DNA from: Nocardia pseudovaccinii NBRC 100343
GTDB taxonomy: Bacteria > Actinomycetota > Actinomycetes > Mycobacteriales > Mycobacteriaceae
Direction: 5' to 3'
NCBI RefSeq assembly: GCF_001613225.1
Contig: NZ_BDBY01000017.1
Span: forward strand, 1 to 64,000
DNA: 64,000 bases
Shown here piece by piece: positions 27,401-39,400 of the stretch; the stretch's first letter is position 1; every line of letters starts with the position of its first letter. The translations under genes were made by a program, and so were the position numbers. The notes under the pieces were generated by a model. The model worked only from the letters and a program-made list of their open reading frames with translations. It had not been told where the DNA came from and ran no database searches.

Positions 27401-30400
27401 TTCCGGATGGTCGATCACCGCGCCGAGCAGGCGAATAAAGCGTGCGCCGAACGTCGCGATGGTCGACTCGTCGAACAGGTCGGTGGCGTAGGTGAAGCGC
27501 AGCGCGTCATCGGCGACGGTCACTTGCAGATCGAATCGTGTCGTCTCGTAGTCGATCTCGTATTCGGCGACCACGATGCCCGCCAGTTCCACCGATACGG
27601 GAGCGAGATTCTGGAAGAACAGCGCGACCTGGAACAGCGGATGCCGTGCCTCGGAGCGCGGCGGATCCAGCACCTGCACCAGCCGCTCGAACGGCACATC
27701 GGCATTGGCGAAGGCATCCAGGTCACCGTCGCGGACCCGGCGCAGTACAGCGGCAAAGGAGTCCGTCCCCGCGACCTCGGTGCGCAGTACCAGTGTGTTG
27801 ACGAACATGCCGACGAGGTCGTCGAGGGCGGCGGCACCGCGACCCGCGATCGGTGCGCCGATGGCGATGTCATCGGTGCCGGACAGTCGCGCGAGCAAGG
27901 CGGCCAGCGCGGCATGGACGACCATGAACGGGCTGACGTCGTATCGGGCGGCGATGGCGGCTATGCCGTCGCGGATGGCGGCACCGAGCCCGATGGTGGT
28001 GCTCGCGGCGGCGTGGCTGGCAATGGCGGGACGTGGCCGATCCGAGGGCAGATCGAGCTGAGCGGGCAACCCGCCGAGCACGCGAGTCCAGTAGCGCAGT
28101 TGCTGTGCGGCCACCGATTCCGGATCGTCCTCGGCTCCGAGGATCTCACGTTGCCAGAGGGCGTAATCCGCGTACTGCACACACAGGTCTGTCCACGTCG
28201 GTGCGGTGCCGGTGGCCCGTGCGGCGTATGCGTTCGCGATATCGCGCGCCAGTGGAGCCATCGAGAAACCGTCCGCCGCAATGTGGTGCACCACGAGGAC
28301 GAGTAGGTGCTCGCGATCCGACAGGGCGGCCAGGCCGATGCGCACTGGTATTTCGGTAGTGACGTCGAAAGGTGTGGCAACCAGATCCACCAGTGCCGAC
28401 GAATCCAGCTCGAGAATTTCGGGCTTCGCGTCCAGAATCCGTTGGAAGCCGGTGCCATCGACGTCCGGATATACGGTGCGCAGGGTTTCATGGCGGGCGA
28501 CGACATCGGCCAGCGCGGCGGCGAGCGCATCGGTGTCGAGATCTCCGGTGAGCCGGATCGCGACGGGAATATTGTTCACCGTCTCGCCGGGATCGAAGCG
28601 GTTGAGGAACCAGATCCGTTGCTGTGCGGGGGAAAGCGGAATCAGGTCGGGGCGTCGGCGCGCGGTGAGCTCCAGACGACCGCCGGTACCGGTGAGCAGG
28701 GCGGCGCGGGCGGCTATTCCGGCAACGGTCGGTGCCTCGAACATCATCCGCACGGGGACTTCGGCATCCAGCGCGGCACCGATCCGGGCGGCCAGCTGAG
28801 TGGCGATCAGTGAATTGCCACCGAGTGCGAAGAAGTTGTCGTCGGCGCCGATTCCCTCGATGCCGAGCAGTTCGCCCATGATCTCGGCAACGGTCTGTTC
28901 GGTCTCGGTCGAGGGAGATCGGTAGGTGGCGGTCTCGAATACGGGAGCGGGCAGCGCGGCGCGATCGAGCTTGCCGGAGGTATTGAGCGGGAGAGCATCG
29001 AGCACCACGAAGGCCGACGGAACCATATAGGCGGGCAGTGCGGCGTCCAGTTCCGCGCGCACGTCGTCGATATCGACTGCGGGATCGGCCACCAGATAGG
29101 CGACCAACTGATCGCCTGGTCGCTCGTCGCTACGCACCACGACGACGGCCTGGTCGATGACATCCAGTGCGGTGAGCGCGGATTCGATCTCACCGAGCTC
29201 GATGCGCAACCCGCGCAGCTTCACTTGGAAGTCGGTGCGGCCCAGGTACTCCAGCTCACCGCTCGCGGTCCACCGGACGAGGTCACCGGTGCGATACATC
29301 CGCTCCCCCACACCGCCGAGGGGATTCGCGACGAAACGTTCAGCGGTCAGCTGCGGCCGACGTATGTAGCCGAGGGCCAACTGCTCACCCGCGAGGTACA
29401 ACTCACCGGGCACACCCACCGGCACCAGCCGCATCCGTGCATCCAGCACCAGCAATCGGGTGTTGAATACTGGCTTGCCGATCGGCACCGACTCCGCATC
29501 GACATCGGTCACCTCGTGGAAGGTGACATCGACCGCCGCCTCGGTCGGCCCGTACAGATTGTGCACGCGGGCACCGGTCAGCGCACGGGCCCGCTGCGCG
29601 GTCGGTGCGGGCAGGGCCTCACCTGAGGCGAACAGCGCTCGCAGCGTGACGCATTCGCGCGCCCGGGGTTCCGCTAGGAACACCGCGAGCATCGAAGGCA
29701 CGAAATGCGCGACGGTGATTCCTTCATCGGTGATCAACCGCGCCAGATAGGCCGGATCCCGGTGACCGTCCGGCCGCGCGAGCACCAATCGCGCTCCGAT
29801 CTGCAACGGCCAGAAGAACTCCCAGACCGAGACATCGAAAGTCGCCGGGGTCTTCTGTAATACCGCGTCGTCGATGTGGAGCCCATACTCGGACTGCATC
29901 CACACCAGGCGATTGACAATCGCGGCATGTGACACCGCGACGCCCTTGGGACGGCCGGTCGAACCAGAGGTGAAGATGACATACGCGGGGTGCTCCGGCA
30001 ACAGCACGCCGAGACGATCCTCTGTGGTCAACGGCGCGGGTGAATATCTCGTCAGCTCCAGACGATCGATCCGTACCTGGCGTGCCGTAACAGCTTCCAG
30101 ATCGGTGCCAGCGGTCAGCACCCACACCGGACGCGCTGTCTCGAGCACATAGGCGATCCGGTCGGCCGGATGGTCGGGGTCGAGCGGCAGGTACGCGCCA
30201 CCGGCGACAGTGACCGCGTACATGCCGACCACCAAGTCGAGCGAGCGCCGCATGCCGAGCGCGACAACCGAATCCGGGCCTACGCCATGCCCGACCAGCC
30301 ATCGCGCCAGGCGATGGACCCGGCCCGCGAACTCGGCATACGACAGCGTCGCGTACCGACTCGATGAGGGGTGGTGGTCGGGCGACGGGTGGGCCGGACT

Positions 30401-33400
30401 CCGCCCCTCGAACGTGACGGCGGTCGCGTCGGGTGTCCGCAGTACCTGTTCCTCGAACAGCGAAACCAGAGTCTGCGACCGGTTTACCGCGAACGACGTT
30501 TCGTTCCAACGATCGAGCAGGGACAGCTCGTTCCGGTCCAGCAGCTCGATATCGCCGACCCGTATGGCGGAATCGGCGACCACCGCCTCGAGCAGGCGCA
30601 CGAAGCGGGCCGCGAACGATTCGACTGTCGCCCGCTCGAACAGATCCGTCGCGTAGCGCATGGCGGCACGCAGCGCGCTGTCGCCCTCCGCGAGTTCGAG
30701 CGCGAGGTCGAACTGGGCGACCTGATTGTCGATGGGATACGCGGCGACCTCGAGCCCGGGTAGGCGCAGCACCGTATCGTCACGGTGCTCGAAGGTGAGC
30801 AATGTTTGCACGATCGGCGAATGCGCCTGCGAACGAACCGGATTCAGCTCGTCGACGAGTCGTTCGAACGGCAGGTCGGCATGTGCGAATGCTCGGATAT
30901 CGGTGGCACGCACCCCGGCGAGCAGTTCGGCGAAGGTTGCCCCGGCCGTGACCTCGGTGCGCAACACCAGCGTGTTGACGAACATGCCGACCAGATCGTC
31001 CAGCGCCGCCTCGGCCCGGCCCGCGACGGGAGTGCCGATGGCGATATCGTCCACGCGGGCCAGGCGGGCCAGCAGCGCCGCGTAGGCGGCGTGCACCACC
31101 ATGAACGACGACACCCCGTGTTTGCGGGCCAGATCCGCGATCGCGGCGGTCAGTTCCGAAGTGATGGCGAACTCGACCGCAGCGCCACGACCAGATGCCA
31201 CGGCGGGGCGCGGCCGATCGGCGGGCAGTTCGAGCACCGGGGCGAGTCCGTCGAGTTCGGTGCGCCAATGCGCGATCTGGCGGGCCAGTACGGACTCGGG
31301 ATCGTCGGCCGAGCCGAGCACGTCGTGCTGCCACAGTGTGAAGTCCGCGTACTGGACCGGCAGCGGCTGCCACTGCGGCGCAATACCTTCGCTGCGAGCG
31401 CTGTATGCCACCATCAGATCCCGCGCCAGCGGAGCCGTCGAGACACCGTCGGCCGCGATGTGGTGCACCACCACAACGAGCACATGATCGTCGGAAGCGA
31501 CCCGGAACAGCACGGCACGCACCGGTATCCGGGTGCGCAGATCGAAGCCGATCCCGGCGACGCCGACAACCGCCGCGGTCAGGTCGGATTCGGCGATATC
31601 GACCCGCTGCAGCTCCACGGTCGATTCGGTCACCAACTGTGCGGGACCGACGCTGTCGGCAGGGAATACGGTGCGCAGCGACTCGTGCCGAGTGACAACA
31701 TCACCCAACGCGGCACGCAGCGCTGCTTCGTCCAATGCACCGGTCAGGCGGATGGTGATCGGAATGTTGTAGACGGCCGATTCCGGATCGAGCCGGTTCA
31801 GCAGCCACATCCGAGTTTGGGCCAGCGACAATGGAATACGCTCCGGACGATCTCGCGTCACCAGCGCGGGCCGCACGACATCGGCGCGGGTCACCCGCGG
31901 AGCCAATTCGGCCACGGTCGGTGCTTCGAAGATCTCGCGCACGGTCAGCGCGCTACCGAACGCCGCGTTCGCTCGAGCCACGAGGCGCATGGCCAAAAGT
32001 GAATTGCCACCGCGCGCGAAGAAGTCGTCATCCGCGCCGATCCGCACGCCTGCGATCAGGTCGGCCATCAGTGCGGCGAGTACCGATTCGGTGCCCTCCC
32101 GCGGTGCACGGAATTCCGTTGCGGTACCAGCGACTTCGACCGCTGGCAGCGCCGCGCGGTCGAGTTTGCCAACCGTGGTGAGCGGCATCTCGTCGAGCAC
32201 AACCAACTGCGCGGGCACCATATATGCGGGCAGATACCCACGCACCTGCGCGAGTACCGCATCCGAGGACAGTTCCGCACCGCTGATGTAGCCGACCAGG
32301 CAGTCATAGCCCGAGGTGTCGCGCGTCGATATCACCGCGGCATTCGTCACGCCCGTCACCCCGGCCAGCGCCGATTCGATCTCTCCGAGTTCGATCCGCT
32401 GACCACGCAACTTGATCTGGAAATCATTGCGGCCCAGGTAGATCAGGTCGCCACCGCGGTTCCAGCGCACCAGATCGCCGGTGCGGTACATCAGCCTGCC
32501 AGGCACACCGAACGGATCGGCCACGAAGCGCTCGGCGGTCAGTCCGGCGCGTCCGTGGTATCCGCGGGCCAGTTGGTCGCCTGCGAGATACAGCTCGCCC
32601 GTGACACCGACCGGGACCGGGCGCAACCGTGCGTCCAGCACATAGGCGCGGGTGTTCCAGCACGGACGTCCGATGGCGACATCATGGCCGGAGTCGGCGT
32701 CGGTGAATTCGTGATAGATCGCCGAGATCGCCGCCTCGGTCGGGCCGTACGCGTTGTGCACCGCGCCGCCGACATGTTCGCGAATCGCGGCGAGCAGGTC
32801 CGGCGTGAGCGCCTCACCGCCGCAGTGCAGATGTCGAAAGGAGCGCAGCGCATCACCCATGCCCTCACCGATGAGCGCCGCGAGTACCGATGGCACGTAT
32901 TCGGCGATGGTGATGCCGTGTTCGCGCAGCAGTCCGGCGAAATACGCCAGGTCGAGGTGGCCGCTCGGACGGGCGATCACCAGCGGTGCACCGACCGCGA
33001 TCGGCAGGAAACACTCCCACACCGAGACATCGAAGGTGAGCGGGGCACGCTGCAGGATGCGGTCGGCGGCGGTGACGCCGTAGCGGAATTCGAGCCAGCG
33101 CAGCTGGTTCATGATGGCGCGGTGGGTGACCGCGACGCCCTTCGGACGGCCCGTCGAGCCGGAGGTGAACAGCACGTACGCCGTATTGTCGCGGCGCAGT
33201 GGCGCTCTGACGCTCGGCGCGGCGTCGAAGCCGCTGAGGTCGGTGAGATCGACGACACCGATGTCACCGAGGTCGGGCAGTTCCGCGCCGCCGACGGCCA
33301 ACACCAGAGCCGGTGCGGCACTGTCGATCACCTGCGCGATCCGTTCGGCCGGATGGGCCGGATCCACTGGCAGGTAGGCACCGCCCGCGCGCACGATCGC

Positions 33401-36400
33401 GAATATGGCCACGAGCATGTCGACAGATCGCAGCGCGGCGAGTCCGACGATCGTCTCCGGACCGACACCTGCCGAAATGAGCCAGCGCGCAAGGCGATTC
33501 ACCTGGGTTTCGAGTTCCGCGTAGGTCACCGACGTGTCCTCGAAGATCACCGCGACGGCATCGGGTGTCGCGGCCACACGGGCCGTCAGCAGATCGTCGA
33601 GGGTCTCGGAAGGCAGTAGCCGCGCGGTGGCATTGCGATCCGAGAGAAGCAGTCCGCGTTCTGCCACCGACATCAACTCGACATTGCCGACGAGGGTTCG
33701 CGCGTCACGCACCATGACGCGTACTACCCGCTCGAAACCCGCAAGGAACCCATCGGCGGTTGCCTTGTCGAAGAGGTCCAGCGCGTAGTGCAGATGCACA
33801 TCGATGCCGTCGGCCGCGCCGTCGGTGTCGTAGTGGTCGGTCAGCGTCCAATCCAGATCCAGCTGGATCGGTGCGGGTCCGATATCGAGCGCGGCAATAT
33901 TCAAACGGTGCAGCCGGAAGTCCGGCTTGGACTGGTTCTGCAATGTCATCGCCACCTGATACAGCGGCGCATGTGCCTGCGAGCGAACGGGATTCACTAC
34001 ATCGACGAGCTGTTCGAAGGGCACGACGGCGTGATCGAAGGCCGCCAGATCCGCTGTGCGGACGGTCGCCAAGAGCTCACCGAGCGTTGCGTCGGCGCGC
34101 ACCTCGGTACGCAGCACCAACGTATTGACGAACATGCCGACGAGCTCGTCCAGGGCTTCGTCACCGCGTCCGGCGACCGGCGTACCGATGACGATGTCGT
34201 CGGCAGCGCTCAGGCGGCTCAGTAGTACCGCGAGCGCGGCGTGCAGCACCATGAACGGGGTGACCCGATGGGCGGCCGCCACATCCTGTATGCCCTGGTG
34301 CAATACCCGATCGAGACGGCCGGTGATGGCACCGCCGCGGTTCGAGGCGACCGCAGGGCGCGGCCGGTCCGTGGGCAACGTCGAAACCTCGGGAACGCCC
34401 GCGAGCCGACCGGTCCAGTACCGCAGCTGATGGGCCAGCGGCGAACCCTTGTCATCGGCCCGGCCCAGCGCATCGCGCTGCCAGATCGCGAAGTCCGCGT
34501 ACTGCACGGCGAGCGGACTCCAGGACGGTGCGACGTCCGCGCAGCGAGCCACATAGGCGGTCGCCAGATCCCTGGTCAGCGGCGCGAAAGACCATCCGTC
34601 GGCGGCGATGTGATGCACGACGAACAGCAGTACGTACACCTGCTGGCGGGACCTGCTGGCACCGTCGTCGATTCGGAGTAGCCGGACGCGCAACGGAACT
34701 TCGGTTGTGACATCGAATCCGGTCTCGGCAGCGGTGGCGACGAGTTCGGGTAGCTCGGATGTCGACACCGCACGAGCGACGAGTTCCACCAGCTTGGTCC
34801 CGGCGGGCAGCACCACCTGCGTCGCGGCGCCGTCGTGTTCGGGATAGATGGTGCGCAGTGTCTCGTGCTTGGCGATGACATCGGCAATCGCGCGTTCCAG
34901 TGCGGGCACATTCAGCACACCGGTGAGGCGCAGCGCGAAGGGGATGCTGTATCCGCCACTCGCGGAGTCGAATCGGTTCAGGAACCACATGCGCTGCTGG
35001 GCAATCGACAGCGGAATCGGCTCATGGCGATCCTGAACCGTCAACGGCGGCAGGGCCGGAGGTGGCGCCTGCTGCTCGACCGTGACCCGCCGCGCCAGCT
35101 CGCGCACTGTCGAGGCGTCGAAGATGGTGCGCACGGGTACATCCGCGCCGGTCGCCCTGGTCAGCCGGGCCGCGAGTTGCGTGGCGATGAGCGAATTGCC
35201 GCCGAGGGCGAAAAAGTCGTCATCCGCGCCGACCAGGTCGATACTGAGCAGCGCGCTGAATGTCTCGGCGACAAGGGTTTCCGCGAGATCGCTCGGCGCG
35301 CGGAATTCGGCAGCCGCAAAAGCCGGTGCGGGCAATGCCTTTCGGTCCAGCTTGCCGGAGGTCGTGATCGGGAATTCATCCAAGACGACAAAGGCCGACG
35401 GAACCATGTAGGCGGGCAGCCGCCGCGCGACTTCGGCTCGAACGCTATCGATATCGAGTTCACTACCCGCCACCAGGTACGCGACCAGCTGGTCGCCGTG
35501 GTCGTCGCGAACCACGACGACTGCCTGCGCGATTCCGGCAACCGACAGCAACGCCGACTCGATCTCACCGAGTTCGATCCGCAGGCCGCGGACCTTCACC
35601 TGGAAGTCGGTGCGGCCGAGGAATTCCAGCACACCCCGCTGATCGGCCGCACGCCAGACCACCAGATCGCCGGTGCGATACATCCGCGCACCGGCCGGAC
35701 CGAACGGATCGGCCACGAACCGCTCACCGGTCAGATCGGCCCGGCCGAGATAGCCGCGGGCCAGCTGAGCTCCGGCCAGATACAGCTCCCCGGGTACACC
35801 GACAGGCACCCGACGCAACCGCGCATCGAGCACATACACACGGGTATTCCAGATCGGCCCGCCCATCGGCAGCGGACCGCTATCAGCAGCGGTCACCTCG
35901 TATGCGCTGACCTCGACCGCCGTCTCGGTGGGCCCGTACATGTTGTGCACCCGCGCGCCGGTAACCGCGCGTGCCCGCTGCGCGATGGTGGCGGGCAGCG
36001 CCTCGCCCGAGCAGAACACGTGCCGCAGTGTGGGCACATCGATATCGTCCGCGACGAAGACAGCGAGCATGGACGGTACGAAATGCGCGACCGTAATCGA
36101 CTCGCGCCGAATCAGCTCCGCCAGATACCCCGGATCCTGATGACCATTCGGACGAGCCACCACCAGCCGGGCGCCGACCTGCAGCGGCCAGAAGAACTCC
36201 GGCACCGAAACATCGAAGGTCACCGGCGTCTTCTGCAGCAGCGCATCGGTGCCATCGAGCGCGACATGCGTCGACTGCATCCACAGCAGCCGGTTCACGA
36301 TGCCGCGGTGGGTCATCACGACACCCTTGGGCCGCCCGGTCGAGCCCGAGGTGAAGATGACATAGGCGGTATTGGCGGCCCGCAGCGGCGCGCACCGATC

Positions 36401-39400
36401 CACATCGGTAACCGGCGCGGCCGAATACTTGGAAAGGTCGAGTCGATCGATACGGACCTGCGTGGCAGCGATATCCAGATCCATGCCCGAGGTCAGCACA
36501 CAGAGTGGAGCGGCGGTATCGAGGATGTGGCCGGTGCGTTCGGCCGGATGGTCCGGATCCAGCGGTACATAGCCGCCGCCCGCCACGGTGATGGCATACA
36601 TGCTCACCACGAGATCGATCGAGCGACGCATGCCCAGTGCGACAAGCGAATCCGGACCGACGCCCTGCGCTGTGAGCCAGCGTGCCAGCCGGTTCACCCG
36701 TCCGGCGAATTCGGCATAGGACAGGGTTGTCCCCTCGAAGGTGAGCGCGGGTGCTCCTGGAGTGCGCACCACCTGCTCGGTGAATAACGAAGCGAGCGTC
36801 CGGGTTTCGTCGACGACGTGCGTAGTGTCGTTCCAGCGATCCAATATCGACCGCTCGTCGGGAGCCAACAGCTCGATCTCGCCGATCCGGGTCTGCGGCA
36901 TATCCGCCACGGTCGCGAGCAACCGCCGAAAGCGACGGACGAACGCGGCGACGGTCGCCGCATCGAACAGATCGGTGGCATAGCGCAGGCTGCCACTGAG
37001 CCCGTGATCACCGGCGCGCTCGTTCACCACCAGGTGCAGATCGAATTTCGCGGTGGGATCCGGCGATTCGAGCGGTTCTACGGTAAGCCACGGGACTTCG
37101 AGCGCCCGACTGCCCGCGACGACGCGCGGTGCCGTACCGAAGCTGAACAGCACCTGGAACAGCGGGTGCGCTCCTGTGCTCCGGTCCGCGCCCATGGCAT
37201 CGACCAGCCGCTCGAACGGCAGATCGGCATTCGCGAAGGCAGCGAGGTCGGCATCGCGCACACCCGCAAGGAGTTCGGTGAAGGTGGCTGCCGCATCGAC
37301 CGGGGTGCGCAGTACCAAGGTGTTCACGAACATGCCGATGAGCGCGTCGAGTTGGCGTTCGCCGCGACCGCTGACAGGCGAGCCGATCACCACGTCATCG
37401 GTGCCGCTCGATCTCGCAATCGTCGCCGCGAAGGCCGCGTGCACCACCATGAACAGCGTCGCACCGCTGCGATGTGCGAGTACGCGCAGGGCGGCGGCCA
37501 ACTCGGGTGCTATCTCGAAGTCCACTGCGGCACCGCGATTCGATGGCAGCGCCGAGCGGGGCCGGTCGGTCGGCAGCGCGAGTTGGGTCGGCATGCCGTC
37601 GAGGGCGGCGCGCCAGAATCGCAACTGCTGGTATGCCGGATCGCCCGGTCGGTCCTCGGAACCGAGCAACTCGCGATGCCAGAGGCTGTAATCCGCGTAC
37701 TGCACCGGCAGCTCGCGCCCATCCGGCCTCCGGCTGGGCCCGCCCGTCGCCCGACCACCACCCCCCACGGAATCGCCGCGCGATGCAGTACCTAATCTGG
37801 CCAGGTAGGCGTGCACCAGATCGGTGACCAGCGGTGTCATCGAAAGTGCGTCGGCCGCGATGTGATGAACGACGAAGACCAGCACGTATTCGTCGCCAGA
37901 AATACCGCGCCGGTCGTCCACCCGATCGACGATCAATAGCGCGACGCGCGACGGCAGTTCGGTGGTCACATCGAACCCGGCCGTCGTGATCGCGGTAATG
38001 GCGGCCGTCAGATCGACCCGTTCGACAGGTACCGGATTGAGAGTCAAGCCGATACCGGCCGGTGTCAGAATCGACTGGTACGGACCGGATTCGCTGTCCG
38101 GGTAGATGGTGCGCAGGGATTCGTGCCTGGACAGCACATCGAGCACCGCACGCTCCAGCGCGGTGACATCGAGTCTGCCGGTGAGCCGGAGCACGACCGG
38201 CAGGTTGTACACGCTGGCGGCGCCGTCCTGGGTTTCGATCCGGTTGAGGAACCACAGCCGCTGCTGCGCGGGCGAAAGCGGAATCCGTGCCGGACGCTCG
38301 CGGCGCACCAGCGGCCGTGCGGCCGCACCGGCTCTGCCGAGCTCGTCGACGGCGGCCGCGAATCCCTCGACTGTCGAGGCGTCGAAAAGAGCGCGCACCG
38401 GAATGCGCGTGCCGATGGCCTCCCCCGCCCGCGCGGTGACCTGGGTGGCATCTAGCGAACTGCCGCCGAGCGCGAAGAAATCGTCATCGAGACCGACTCG
38501 TTCCACCCGCAGCACCTCGGCGAATACCGCGGCGACCAGCCGCTGTGCCGCATTGGTCGGCGCTCGGAAGCTCTGTTGCCGCAGCACCGGCACCGGCAGC
38601 GCCTTGCGGTCCAGCTTGCCGCTGCTGTTGAGCGGGAATTCGGACAGCTCGACCAGCGCGGTCGGCACCATATATCCAGGAAGACGCCGGGCCAGCCCGG
38701 CCTTGACGGCCTCGAGATCCAAAACACCGCCCGGCGTGCGAATCACGTACCCCGCGAGATAGTCGCCATCGATCAGCCGTACCGCGGCCTGACTCACCTC
38801 CGGCGCCACGAGTAGTGCCGTCTCGATCTCGGCGAGCTCGATGCGCTGACCGCGGAACTTCACCTGGAAGTCCATCCGGCCGAGGTAGACGAGTTCCCCA
38901 TCGGCGCTCCAGCGCACCAGATCCCCGGTGCGATACATTCGCGCACCCGCTCGGCCGAAAGGGTTGGCCACGAAGCGGTCCGCGGTCAGATCGACCCGGC
39001 CGTGATAGCCGCGGGCCAGCTGGTCACCGGCCAGATACAGTTCGCCGGGTACCCCGATCGGTACCGGATGCAGTCGCGCATCCAGCACGTACACCTGGGA
39101 ATTCCACTCCGGCTCGCCGATCGGCACCAGCTCGTCGTCGACCGTGACCTCGCGATAGGTAATGGACACGGCCGCCTCGGTCGGGCCGTACAGATTGTGC
39201 AGCGCGGCATCGCTCACCGCGTGGAAGGCCGCGACGGTCTCCGGCGGCAAAGCCTCGCCGATGACGAAAACATCGCGCAGCGAATCGAGTTCGCTCGCTT
39301 GGGCATGGGCGGCGAAAACCGCGAGCATCGATGGCACGAAGTCGGTCAGTGTGACGCCGTAGCGGGCAATGGTTTCCGCGAGGTAGCGCGGATCGCGGTG

